Below, in pieces: positions 12,536 to 22,463 of a stretch of DNA of 64,000 nt. Below the pieces are notes generated by a model. That model did no database searches, was not told the DNA's origin, and was given only the letters and a program-made list of their open reading frames with translations. Numbering within the stretch: position 1 is the first letter of the stretch; each line of letters opens with the position of its first letter. Made by a program: the position numbers and the translations under genes. The stretch comes from Chlorobaculum parvum NCIB 8327 (GTDB lineage: Bacteria > Bacteroidota > Chlorobiia > Chlorobiales > Chlorobiaceae). The DNA is taken from positions 2,154,001-2,218,000 of the forward strand of contig NC_011027.1 in assembly GCF_000020505.1 (NCBI RefSeq). The letters are read 5' to 3'.

Positions 12536-13486
12536 CTATGGTGGCTGGGGAAGGTCGGTAACAGCGCCGACATAGAGGAGTTTTCCCTCTAAATGCGTTT
12601 TGCGCAGGTAGAGGCATTTTTTTACAAGTCCCCGCTGATAACGGCTCTTGGCCATGAAGACCGACCAATCGCTCTCACTGGTTTCGAGGCGCTTTACCGC
12701 ATTGGCAAAGGTAGGGTTGCCGACCTCGTCACGGCACTCCAGCAACTGGATAGGCACAGCGCTTTCGTTGAGAACCGGTGAGATCAGCAGCGAGCCGTCG
12801 GGGTAAAAGGCGAACACCCTGACATCACGGAAATTGAACGAGGAGGTCGGGTCGGCAATTTCGGAGATGGTCTCCGGGCCTTTTTTTTCGATCAGCGATA
12901 CGGCGCCGTCAACGACTATCCGGACAAACTCTTTCTCCTCGTGAGGATAGTCGATACCCGCGCCGGCAAAGAGCACCTTGCCCTCCGGGGTTTTCACCCT
13001 GAAGTTGCAGGAGGATTTCGGCACAGGGTAGAATTTGCCCGGCTCCCACCATGAGTAATGCACCCACCCGTGCGGATTGTCGGGGTCGTCGAGCGCCTGC
13101 ATGATAAGCCGGGAGACTTGCTTGCCGTTGATGTCGCTCAAGTCGGAGAGATTCCGACCCTCAAGCCAGGGCATCCCTGCGTGAAACAGGTTGTTGCCCT
13201 GCTCGTCGTAGATGTAGAGGTAAAAATCGGGGGTGCGGTAATGGCTTCGATTGGCGCGGAAATAGTCCAGGCTTTTGAGACCGTCGCTTTTGAGTATCTG
13301 CGCGGCATCATAGGTGAACCGGACCAGATCACGGGTGTCGCGATACTCGTATGCCGAAAGATCGGGGGCATCGCTCTCATCCGAACTGCAACCGGCCAGC
13401 AAAAGAAACGTCGCTATCAGCACGGCGAACAGCATCGGTGCCGAGGTTTTCGAAAAACGGAGTCGAGCGTTCAAGATGCCATTCAT
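12536..13486 (-). CDS. Lipoprotein with Cache-type sensor domains
   Basis: From the ATG at 13486 the protein has 316 residues. It starts with MNGILNARLRF, a hydrophobic core and the lipobox LLAGC, so a lipid-anchored periplasmic protein is expected. Upstream in-frame starts as far as 13714 would bury this signal and are less likely. The body contains two segments that resemble Cache_2 modules (FYLYIYDEQGNNLFHAGMP and VRVFAFYPDGSLLISPV, each preceding a helix). There is no HAMP, kinase or chemotaxis output domain. The NCS2 permease starts 13 bp downstream, which suggests a ligand-binding partner for nucleobase uptake; that link is inference. Confidence 0.75.
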   Translation of the reverse strand: MNGILNARLRFSKTSAPMLFAVLIATFLLLAGCSSDESDAPDLSAYEYRDTRDLVRFTYDAAQILKSDGLKSLDYFRANRSHYRTPDFYLYIYDEQGNNLFHAGMPWLEGRNLSDLSDINGKQVSRLIMQALDDPDNPHGWVHYSWWEPGKFYPVPKSSCNFRVKTPEGKVLFAGAGIDYPHEEKEFVRIVVDGAVSLIEKKGPETISEIADPTSSFNFRDVRVFAFYPDGSLLISPVLNESAVPIQLLECRDEVGNPTFANAVKRLETSESDWSVFMAKSRYQRGLVKKCLYLRKTHLEGKLLYVGAVTDLPQPP

Positions 13487-13742
13487 GAGCAAAAGGCTAA
13501 GCGTTGCCAGCGCATGTTCCATCCATAATTCAATATGCATCCGGCGATTCATCCCTGCAAACCCACCAACCGCTGCCGTTCTGGAATCACCCATCGAAAT
13601 GCAGCTTTCAACCAGCTCCTTCCATGAGTAGCTGAAATGCTTATATTCACTCCACGCTGAAGTGTCTTGAAACGACCGGCACCATGCCCCTTCCAAGACC
13701 ATTCGGTAAACCATTTTTTATACAAATCTTGATTTGACGACC

Positions 13743-14841
13743 ATGTTTGACCCCGAAAAAGATCGCCTCCACGCCATCGAGCACCGCCTGAACCAGTTAC
13801 GGGGGTATCTTTAACATCGATGAACGCAAAGAGAAAATAAGCGACCTGGAGAAGATTTCGGCAGCGCCCGACTTCTGGAACGACCAGAAAACGGCCAACG
13901 CCCTGATTCAGGAGCTGAAAGAGCACAAGTCGTGGATTGACGAATTCGACGAGGTCGAAACCGCCGCGCACAATGCAGGCGAGGAGATCGAGATCGCCAT
14001 CGAGCTTGAGGATGAATCGCTCGTATCCGATCTGGACGCCACGCTCGACCGCATCGAGGAGGAGCTGGGCAAAATGGAGTTCCGCAAAATGCTCTCCGGC
14101 AAGGACGACGCGGGCAACGCCATGATCGTCATCCACGCGGGCGCGGGCGGCACCGAGGCGCAGGACTGGGCCGAGATGCTCTACCGCATGTACATGCGCT
14201 GGGCCGAACGCAAGGGCTTCAAGGTCTTCACCGACGACTATCAGGAGGGCGAAGGCGCGGGCATCAAAACCGCAACGCTTGAAATTATAGGCCCTTACGC
14301 TTACGGCTATCTCAAAGCGGAGAACGGCGTGCACCGGCTCGTCCGGGTCTCGCCCTACGACTCGAACGCCCGCCGCCACACCTCGTTCGCCAGCGTCTTC
14401 ACCTACCCCGAAGCGCCGCCGGACGTTGACATCGAAGTGCGTAAGGAGGATCTCGAACTCTCCACCTTCCGCAGCGGCGGCAAGGGCGGCCAGAACGTCA
14501 ACAAGGTCGAAACCGCCGTGCGCATCAAGCACATTCCGTCGGGCATCGTGGTCGGCTGCCAGGAGGAGCGCTCGCAGCTTCAGAACCGCGAACGGGCGAT
14601 GAAGATGCTCATGGCGCAGCTCTACCAGCGCAGGCGCGAAGAGGAAGAAGCAAAGAAGCGCGAGGTCGAGGGCAAGAAGAAGAAGATCGAGTGGGGCAGC
14701 CAGATTCGCAGCTACGTGCTCGACGACCGCCGCATCAAGGATCACCGCACCAACTACGAGCGGTTCGATGTCGAAAACGTGCTTGACGGCGACATCGACG
14801 ACTACATCCAGAAGTACCTCTCCGAATTCGGCGACGCATAA
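13743..14841 (+). CDS. prfB: Peptide chain release factor 2, with programmed +1 frameshift
   Basis: RF2 releases peptides at UGA and UAA stops. The zero frame from ATG 13743 reads [20 protein letters not shown] then GYL and meets TAA at 13812-13814. Slipping +1 at CTT gives NIDERKEK and the whole 365-residue protein to 14841. Landmarks are [10 protein letters not shown] with the GGQ motif in [10 protein letters not shown], and a conserved C-terminal helix. The recoding site GGGGG-TAT-CTT-TAA-C matches the classical prfB site (internal Shine-Dalgarno, slippery CUU) except that the stop is TAA, where TGA is usual. TAA is read by both RF1 and RF2. The gene is divergent from the Cache lipoprotein. 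Confidence 0.95.
13801..13815 (+). promoter_or_regulatory. prfB recoding site with TAA stop
   Basis: GGGGG (13801-13805) acts as the internal Shine-Dalgarno, followed by TAT, the slippery CTT (13809-13811), the stop TAA (13812-13814) and C. The spacing is the same as in the well-known E. coli site; the stop triplet differs. Confidence 0.9.
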
Positions 14842-14852
14842 ACGAGGATGCC

Positions 14853-15674
14853 ATGAGCGAGACGAAACACGACACGCTCCGGTTCGGCATCGTCACCGAC
14901 ATTCACTACAACCCCGAAACCGAGACCGGCAACCAGACGGAAGCCGGTCTCGAACGCTGCATTGAAAAGTGGACGAGCGAAGGCGTGGAGTTCGTCATCC
15001 AGCTTGGCGACCTCATCAGCCGCGAAGGCCCCGAAGCCGAGGCCGACCTCATCGCCGTGCGCGACATGCTCGCCCGCTTCAGCGGCAAAGTCTATCACGT
15101 CGCAGGCAACCACTGCCTCGCCGTGCCGCCGGAACGCTACAAAGCGATCATGGGCCTCGACAGCCTCTACTACACCTTCAGCTCGCACGGCACCCGTTTC
15201 ATCGTTCTCGACGGCATGGACGTTTCAATTGTGAACGAGCCGCAGAACAAAGCCGACCGCCACCTTTTGGAATACTACCGAGACGTCGTCAAAGCCCCCT
15301 TCTACTGCGGAGCCATCGGCACCCGCCAGCTCGACTGGCTCGTGAAAGAGCTCGACCTCGCCCTGAAAAACGAAGAACCAGTCATCATCTTCAACCACCT
15401 GCCGCTTCTCGGAGAGACCACCGACGAAAAGCACGGCCTGCTATGGAATCACGAAGAGGTCGTCGCGATCTTGTCACGATACCCGAACGTCCACGCCTGC
15501 TTGAGCGGGCACTACCACTCCGCTGCCCAAGCCATGCGTAACGGCACTCACTTTGCCGTTCTACCAGCGTTCAGGGATTGCTTTGAAGAGCTGAATGGCT
15601 GCTGTTTTATGGGGGAATTTTCAGGAAAAAAGCTTTTCGAGTTCGTTATAAGCATGATTGACGACAAGCTGTAG
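14853..15674 (+). CDS. Calcineurin-like metallophosphoesterase
   Basis: The 273-residue protein has the ordered metal-binding motifs of the family: VTDIHYNP near the N-terminus, QLGDLI, the GNHCL signature in YHVAGNHCL, a later histidine in FNHLPLLG and CLSGHYHS near the C-terminus. There is no signal peptide. The substrate is unknown; similar proteins include cyclic-nucleotide and phospholipid-type phosphoesterases. It begins 11 bp after prfB and is probably co-transcribed with it. Confidence 0.88.
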   Translation: MSETKHDTLRFGIVTDIHYNPETETGNQTEAGLERCIEKWTSEGVEFVIQLGDLISREGPEAEADLIAVRDMLARFSGKVYHVAGNHCLAVPPERYKAIMGLDSLYYTFSSHGTRFIVLDGMDVSIVNEPQNKADRHLLEYYRDVVKAPFYCGAIGTRQLDWLVKELDLALKNEEPVIIFNHLPLLGETTDEKHGLLWNHEEVVAILSRYPNVHACLSGHYHSAAQAMRNGTHFAVLPAFRDCFEELNGCCFMGEFSGKKLFEFVISMIDDKL

Positions 15675-16301
15675 CTTTTAGAAATTTTCCGCAAAGAAGA
15701 ACAATGCCCCCAAGATTTTGACGTCACCTGTGAACGCTTTCAGGATAGCCATGAGATCAAACACCCAAAAGCGCCTGAAACGCTTCTGAAAAATGTGGCT
15801 TTACGGTTTATCTTCTTTCACCTTCCACCATAGTATTTGCAACATATTCGGGGCACCAACGTTATCGAATCAGGCTTTTCGACGTTATGGCTTCGCGTAT
15901 CCAAGGCCCTTTGACGACGAGCCTGTACATAACCGTCAATTTCGCAGAACACACCTGGCTCCACCAGAAACGGTTACACAGTCACCAGCTTATAACAAAA
16001 ATCATAAGCGGTATAAAATTTATCAACGAATCGGGAAAACAATTGTGGCTTTTTTCTAAATACAACATTTTGACATTTCTCTCTTGAGGATTTCCCTATA
16101 GCCTTCCCGTCTCCGGAGGGCTATCGTTATATATTTTATAACATAGAAACTCTTTGCTTTTTATGTTTTTTATACACATCAGCGGGAAATCATTTTGTCT
16201 TCAAAAAAAGCTCTTTTTGCCATAATGCCATAATAACAAATAGCGCACCTTTTGATGCGCTATTTGTCAAGGTTATCATATTAAACAACCATTTGGCATA
16301 A
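15675..16301. other. AT-rich intergenic region with no supported gene
   Basis: This gap lies between the convergent phosphoesterase and toxin-like genes. Short open frames exist (for example 15793-16059), but they have no initiation signal and no protein-like composition. A hairpin at about 16098-16124 (ATAGCC...GGCTAT with extra wobble pairs) is followed by an AT tract and may terminate plus-strand transcription. The toxin terminator is at 16236-16267. I see nothing else of note. Confidence 0.6.
16236..16267 (-). terminator. Hairpin terminator after the toxin-like gene
   Basis: A perfect 12-bp stem (ACAAATAGCGCA at 16236-16247 with 16256-16267) has an 8-nt loop. It lies 34 bp beyond the stop of the minus-strand gene ending at 16302. 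Read on the minus strand, the stem ends in TTTGTTATT, a modest U-rich tail. Confidence 0.75.
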
Positions 16302-17468
16302 TCAGGCTGCGACCTTGTTATAGTACTCCATGACCGTCATCGTCTGACCACTTTGCATCGCATTCTTGACCTGATCGGAAGACATGCCGAACTGCAATTG
16401 CGCATTGTTCACATTCAGGTCGAGCTGAAGATTACCCGCCTGCTGGTACGCTGCATTCCATTCAATCGTGGCATCATTAAGCTCATCCTGCACTTTCTGG
16501 AAGTCGGCCGTACTCGCGTCAACAGTCGCTTTTTTAATGTCGGCCACAGCATTATTTACATCGTCCTCCAAAACCAACCACGCATCGAGGACCGCCTGAA
16601 GATTCTCCTGTATCGCCTTTGACTGATTGGCCAGCTTGGTGTAGTTATCGGTGAGCAAATGCAGTGTAGCGACATCGGCCGTGAGTTCGCTCATCATTTT
16701 CTGATCAGCAGCCATCTTGTTCTTGTCGTTGTCGATCTGGATAGCATCAAGCGCAATAACCGTTGTCGCTACGGCAATCGCCGGACCGGTGAAAAGCCAC
16801 ACCACAGCACCCACCGGCCATGCAACAATTGTCGCTACGACTCCGAGCGTAATAGCGGCAGCATCAGCAATACCCATCGCAATAATTTCAGCCGTAAGCG
16901 AGTCGATGTCGTCCTGAAGTTTCTTGATATCGGCCCTCAATTGATCGATCTGTTTCTGGTCAGCTTGAGAGTCAGCTGTAGACTTTGTCGCAATGGTCTG
17001 CAGCTGGGTCGCCATATCTGGCAAAACATCCTGAAAGTTTTTCAGACTGTTAATCGCTCCGGCAATGAAGGTTGTCACAAGGTTCATCTGGCTGGTGAGG
17101 CGGTCAAGATCGTTGTTCAGGATAGCCAAGGCTGTCTTATCGCCAGGATTCTTGGTTAAGTATGCAGCCTGACTCGAAGCATCGCCAAGAAGCGCGATAA
17201 TAATGTCATTGTAGTTTCTGACATCATCAGGGACTTCCAACAAACGCCCCATAACGTTGTTGACCCATCCCAGTGCATCTGCATTTGCTTTCTCGTAGGC
17301 CGTTGAAAAATCTGACCAGTCCGGAGGATAGTGCTTGAGAGTAGGTAGCTGGGAGGTCAAAACACTATTGATAACCGTATTCACGGCTACAACATTTGAT
17401 TTGTATGTGTTTTGCGCGCCAGCAAGCTTGATTGCGTTATTCCGAAATGCATTTGAGAGTAGCCTCAT
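16302..17468 (-). CDS. ClyA/HBL-like alpha-helical pore-forming toxin candidate
   Basis: The start at 17468 is chosen because AAGGAG stands 6 nt upstream; a longer frame from 17489 would place this site inside the gene. The 388-residue product is almost all helical. Long amphipathic heptad-rich stretches (DQKQIDQLRADIKKLQDDID and the later DEKNKMA..TADVATL region) flank one hydrophobic segment at about residues 198-243, including WPVGAVVWLFTGPAIAVATT. That plan, two coiled-coil halves around a central membrane hairpin and no N-terminal signal peptide, is typical of Bacillus HBL/NHE and related ClyA-type pore-formers. The assignment is by architecture, not by an alignment. An OmpR-type regulator lies 148 bp upstream on the same strand. 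Confidence 0.7.
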   Translation of the reverse strand: MRLLSNAFRNNAIKLAGAQNTYKSNVVAVNTVINSVLTSQLPTLKHYPPDWSDFSTAYEKANADALGWVNNVMGRLLEVPDDVRNYNDIIIALLGDASSQAAYLTKNPGDKTALAILNNDLDRLTSQMNLVTTFIAGAINSLKNFQDVLPDMATQLQTIATKSTADSQADQKQIDQLRADIKKLQDDIDSLTAEIIAMGIADAAAITLGVVATIVAWPVGAVVWLFTGPAIAVATTVIALDAIQIDNDKNKMAADQKMMSELTADVATLHLLTDNYTKLANQSKAIQENLQAVLDAWLVLEDDVNNAVADIKKATVDASTADFQKVQDELNDATIEWNAAYQQAGNLQLDLNVNNAQLQFGMSSDQVKNAMQSGQTMTVMEYYNKVAA

Positions 17469-17616
17469 TGTTTGCTCCTTATTTTTCATGTTAATGAAAA
17501 TCCCTAAAAAAGAACAATCATATCAAAGCTATAACACTAGAATAAAACACATGTTTCAAATTAATTTCATTAACATTTTCCAATATTACCCAGCAAAAAA
17601 GAACAATCAGAAAATA

Positions 17617-18357
17617 TCAGATTACGACTTCAATCCTGGAAGTAAATGTATAGCCTTCGCCATTGAGCGTTTTTATGGGAGTATTGAGAAGCGGAGAGAT
17701 TTTTTTGCGGAGGCGATAGATCAGCGATTCAAGCGAGCGGTGGCCATGCTGGTCGAGGGGATAGCTGAGCTCTTTAAGCAGAATAGTCCGGGATACCGGT
17801 ACACTCGGCGTTTCGACCAGTTTGTGAATAAAAACATATTCCTTTCCTGTAAGATGCAGCTTTTCCCCAGCGGGAGTAACAAGCGCCCAGCCTTCAGTAA
17901 GCAGTCTCCAGATATGCGAACTGCTTACTTCTTCCGTTTTGCTTGTTAGTTCTTCAGATAAACCGGCCGTTTGCCCGACAGCCCGCTTCATCAGGTTACC
18001 AAGCGCAGCATCCAGCAATCGAAAGTTAACAGGTTTTGTCAGAACCTGATCGGCCCCCGCCTCGTACCCTGCGATCATAGTTTCTTGAGATGTATCGCCG
18101 GACAGCAGGAGGATTCGGGTCGAAGAATTTTCACGAATATACTTTGTAATCACCAGACCGCTTTGATCGGGCAGACCGACATCGATAATGGCAAGGGGGT
18201 ACGGCTGCCGGTCAAATTCCCTGTAAAAATCAATAGCGGAGCCGGCTCCGATAACTGGATAACCGCTTTGTTCAAGGTATTTAAGTATGAAAGAACGAAA
18301 CGACGCATCGTCGTCCACGAAAATAATCTGATTGAACGATGTACCAGATCGAAACAT
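17617..18357 (-). CDS. OmpR/PhoB-type response regulator (orphan)
   Basis: The 246-residue protein has an N-terminal receiver domain (about 9-122) with the acidic triad at DDD 15-17, phospho-acceptor Asp59 in IIDVGLPDQSG and Lys108 in LTKPV. A C-terminal winged-helix DNA-binding domain (about 145-240) includes LTGKEYVFIHKLV, the recognition-helix region HRSLESLIYRLRKKI and a wing near NGEGYTF. No histidine kinase is adjacent. The toxin-like gene lies directly downstream in the same orientation with no evident terminator between them, so control of that gene, or co-transcription with it, is a reasonable inference. The local sequence is AT-richer than the flanks. Confidence 0.92.
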   Translation of the reverse strand: MFRSGTSFNQIIFVDDDASFRSFILKYLEQSGYPVIGAGSAIDFYREFDRQPYPLAIIDVGLPDQSGLVITKYIRENSSTRILLLSGDTSQETMIAGYEAGADQVLTKPVNFRLLDAALGNLMKRAVGQTAGLSEELTSKTEEVSSSHIWRLLTEGWALVTPAGEKLHLTGKEYVFIHKLVETPSVPVSRTILLKELSYPLDQHGHRSLESLIYRLRKKISPLLNTPIKTLNGEGYTFTSRIEVVI

Positions 18358-18630
18358 TTTGCACTGTCTCCCAAGAATAAATTCAAGGAAAAAGTACTTA
18401 TTTAAGTAATAATAAAGCGATATTCAACCAGCTCACGAGAACACTTTTTCTGATATTTTCTCGCTTTTTTTGGGGGGGGAGCACAAATCAGGAAAGCAGA
18501 CGCCATCCCGATAACCAGAAAACGGAGGAAGTGCCTTTGTAATATAATCTTACAAAAGCAAGGCACTGAGAGAGAAAGGCTTGCGGGCTCTTAACATCCG
18601 GAACCGCAAGCGACAGCTAATTCAAAAGGT

Positions 18631-19698
18631 TCACACCGCCTGTTCGAGCACCTCGACCACGCGAGTAGCGGCTGCACCATCCCATTTTTCAGGAATCAGC
18701 GTCCTGACAGACGGGTTGCCGGAGAGAATGGTCGACGCGCGTTCGAGAATTTCCTGCTCGTCGTTGCCGACCAGCACGTTGGTACCGATTTCGATGGTCG
18801 ATGGTCTTGCTGTGCTCTTGCGCATGGTGAGGCACGGAACGTTCATGACGGTCAGTTCGGACTCGAACTCGGCGCTGTCGGTCAGCACAAAAGCTGAAGC
18901 TTTAAGCAGTTGTAATAGTTCGAGGTAGCCGAGTTGTGGGATAACCCTGAGCCCCGGAACGCCTTCGAACGCTTCGCTCAGTTCACCAGCTGGAAGGATA
19001 ATGGTCGAAGTCGTGGCAATCGATTCGAGCAACCGGCCGAGCAGTTCGCGATTGGCAACGGTTTCGGAACTGAACGGCATATCGAGTAGCACCGTAACAA
19101 ACTTTTTCTGTTCAAGGGAGTGCGCTTTGAGCACATCGGCAACATCGACCTGACTAATCAGGGTTACGAGGCTATCGATGGCCGTGTTGCCTGCAAAAAG
19201 AATGCGCTCGTCGGCGAAGCCTTCGTTCATCAGATTGTAAACGCCGCTGTGTTCACTCACAAAATGGAGCACAGCGACCGAATCAATGACCAGACGATTG
19301 ATCTCTTCGGACTCGGCCCGGTCGTAACTGCGCAGGCCAGCATCGAGGCTTACTACCGGAATGGTCATCTTTGCGGCTACCAGCGCGCCGGCAAGTGACG
19401 CATTGTCGTGACCACCGGGAATCACGAAATCTGGCTCGACTTCCTTAAATATTTGCTCGAACTCAGCCATGAGCGAGGCTGTTTCGGCAACTGGAGAGCC
19501 CGGCTTGGCCGAAATCGTGCGAACCGCATCAGACAGGCCGAGCGCGGTGGCGAGGGCTTCATGCTCGGCTCGTCCTTCGTCAGGGAGAACCCTTACGAGC
19601 ACCGGTTCGAAGACGCCATTTTTTCTGAGCGCAGTGGCAAGCGGAGCCGCATGGAGAAACGCTGCGCGTTCCTGGGCAATCAAGACAATTTTTTTCAC
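18631..19698 (-). CDS. UDP-N-acetylglucosamine 2-epimerase-like protein with altered active site
   Basis: The 355 residues follow the WecB/GT-B epimerase fold: N-terminal VLIAQERAAFLHAAPL, GGHDNASLAGAL (equivalent to the HGDT region), LDAGLRS with ESEEINRL, and PCLTMRKSTARPSTIEIGTN near the C-terminus. In E. coli WecB the conserved catalytic histidine sits in a VTxHRREN motif. Here the matching segment reads VTVLLDMPFSSET, so His and Arg are absent. The VEAGLR glutamate is Asp, and the DSGGxQEE nucleotide-binding motif is DSAEFESE. It may have another substrate or no epimerase activity. It is divergent from the LptA-like gene, which points to an envelope role. Confidence 0.82.
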   Translation of the reverse strand: MKKIVLIAQERAAFLHAAPLATALRKNGVFEPVLVRVLPDEGRAEHEALATALGLSDAVRTISAKPGSPVAETASLMAEFEQIFKEVEPDFVIPGGHDNASLAGALVAAKMTIPVVSLDAGLRSYDRAESEEINRLVIDSVAVLHFVSEHSGVYNLMNEGFADERILFAGNTAIDSLVTLISQVDVADVLKAHSLEQKKFVTVLLDMPFSSETVANRELLGRLLESIATTSTIILPAGELSEAFEGVPGLRVIPQLGYLELLQLLKASAFVLTDSAEFESELTVMNVPCLTMRKSTARPSTIEIGTNVLVGNDEQEILERASTILSGNPSVRTLIPEKWDGAAATRVVEVLEQAV

Positions 19699-19761
19699 AC
19701 CGGGTAGCTTTAGTACATTAAACGATTGAACGTTAACCGCAGGAAACGCAAGCCCAGCCGC

Positions 19762-20715
19762 ATGAACAACACAAAACGATCGATCGTGAAAACCGCGTGG
19801 TGGCTGATGCTGCCCCTTGCCGTCTGGGGAACGCTCCTGACGGATAATACGGCCTCAGCGGGGAAAAAGAAAACAATCCTCGAACATGCCGACTTTATCG
19901 AAGGCGGCGAAACCAGCGGTCCATCCGGCGCGGTAATCCCCTACCGCTCGGCGGTCGGCAATGTGCGCTTCCTGCACGGCAAGACAATTCTGGAGTGCGA
20001 CCGGGCAACCGACTGGCTTGAAAACGAACGAATCGACCTGAATGGCCATATCGTCATTCGGGACAACACGCTCGAAACCCGTAGCGATACCGGAACGTAC
20101 GACACCCGTCGAGAGATCGGAGAGCTTTCCGGCAACGTGCGCGGACGGGTGGTCGAGGACAGTCTGACGGCAAAATCGGTGCGGGCAACCGTTGATTTGA
20201 CTGGTGACAATCTCTGGCTGTTCGGCGATGCGGTGGTGTGGCAACCGGGCCGCCAGCTCAGCGGCGATACCATCCGGGTGCACCTGCGCGAAATTGACGG
20301 CAGGAAGCGGGCGGACGAACTCGAGGTGCGCGGCCACGCCTTCCTTGCCACTAAAGACACGCTCGCAACCTCCCCCTTAACCTACGACCAGCTCTCGGCC
20401 CGGCGGCTGCTGGCCCGGCTTGACGAGCGCTCTCGCCTGAAGAACGTCACGGCGACGGAGAAGGCGCAGAGCCTGTACCACCTCTACGACGAAAAGCAGC
20501 AGCCCACGGGAGCGAACTACACCTCCGGCGCTAAAATTCGGATGTTCTTTGTCGAAGGCAAGTTGAGCCGGATTCTGACCACCGGAAACCCGCTCGGTAA
20601 GGAGTATCCGAACTCGATGCGGGAAAGTCGGGAGATCGACCTGCCGGGCTTCAGGCTGCGCGACAAGGAGCGTCCGGTTTTCGAGCCCCATAGCGACCAA
20701 AAAGGTCAAGATTAG
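19762..20715 (+). CDS. OstA/LptA-family periplasmic LPS-transport-like protein
   Basis: From ATG 19762 the protein has 317 residues; an in-frame ATG at 19726 adds twelve basic residues with no clear role. It has a signal peptide (MNNTKRSIVKTAWW..., cleavage after TASA before GKKK). The body repeats the OstA beta-jellyroll pattern: HADFIEGG, VGNVRFLHGKTILECDRA, LNGHIVIRD, TRSDTGTYD and ELSGNVRGRVVEDSLTAKS. LptA forms the periplasmic bridge for LPS. This protein is longer than typical LptA and lacks the LptD barrel. The minus-strand neighbour is the epimerase-like gene. kdsA would lie just downstream if the inferred inversion were undone. Confidence 0.85.
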   Translation: MNNTKRSIVKTAWWLMLPLAVWGTLLTDNTASAGKKKTILEHADFIEGGETSGPSGAVIPYRSAVGNVRFLHGKTILECDRATDWLENERIDLNGHIVIRDNTLETRSDTGTYDTRREIGELSGNVRGRVVEDSLTAKSVRATVDLTGDNLWLFGDAVVWQPGRQLSGDTIRVHLREIDGRKRADELEVRGHAFLATKDTLATSPLTYDQLSARRLLARLDERSRLKNVTATEKAQSLYHLYDEKQQPTGANYTSGAKIRMFFVEGKLSRILTTGNPLGKEYPNSMRESREIDLPGFRLRDKERPVFEPHSDQKGQD

Positions 20716-20908
20716 AACATAGCTCCCATTCTGAGATGCAAGTCGGCTGGGCCTTCCCCAAAGCTTTTTAGGTATCGTTGACACCTTTGCGAACCCACTC
20801 TTGCTCTAATCGATACGGAAGTGCTTTTCCATAGGCGCCCAAATCCACCATACCACCAAAGATCAAAAGAACATCGAGTCAGTACATTCCCACATGTAAC
20901 TTTAGATC

Positions 20909-20958
20909 ATAACTATGACAGCAAGTCAGAACGAGCTCCAACTTGCTGTCATAGTTAT
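20909..20958. other. Perfect 18-bp inverted repeat
   Basis: ATAACTATGACAGCAAGT at 20909-20926 is exactly complementary to 20941-20958 around a 14-nt loop. No T-run follows on either side. It lies between the convergent lptA-like gene and clpB N-half, close to the left end of the inferred inversion. Its role is unknown: a bidirectional terminator or a recombination-associated palindrome are possibilities. The rest of 20716-21002 shows nothing gene-like. Confidence 0.7.
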
Positions 20959-21002
20959 CTCAAAGGTTCGCGCTCCCATGGCGAGAGCAGCAACAAAGAT
21001 TT

Positions 21003-22328
<1,326 letters not shown>

Positions 22329-22463
22329 GGTGAATCGTGTCTTGCTTTTTGTTCGGTTATGCCTTCACTCCGGCGGCAACAGGGCGCAAGCCCCTATGCC
22401 ACCACGTGTTACCTATAACCACAAAAAAAGTCAAAACGTTACCCGCAGGCAATCCGGAACCGG

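Noticed and set aside
13549-14745. Long minus-strand frame antisense to prfB (398 codons)
   Set aside because: It is a shadow of prfB: high GC codon structure yields long antisense frames, and the plus frame has clear RF2 motifs.
15793-16087. Two overlapping small plus-strand frames in the AT-rich gap
   Set aside because: No ribosome-binding site, odd composition and no similarity that I can see to known small proteins.
17469-17489. Longer start for the toxin-like gene
   Set aside because: The Shine-Dalgarno AAGGAG would be inside the coding frame; it is ideally placed for the ATG at 17468.
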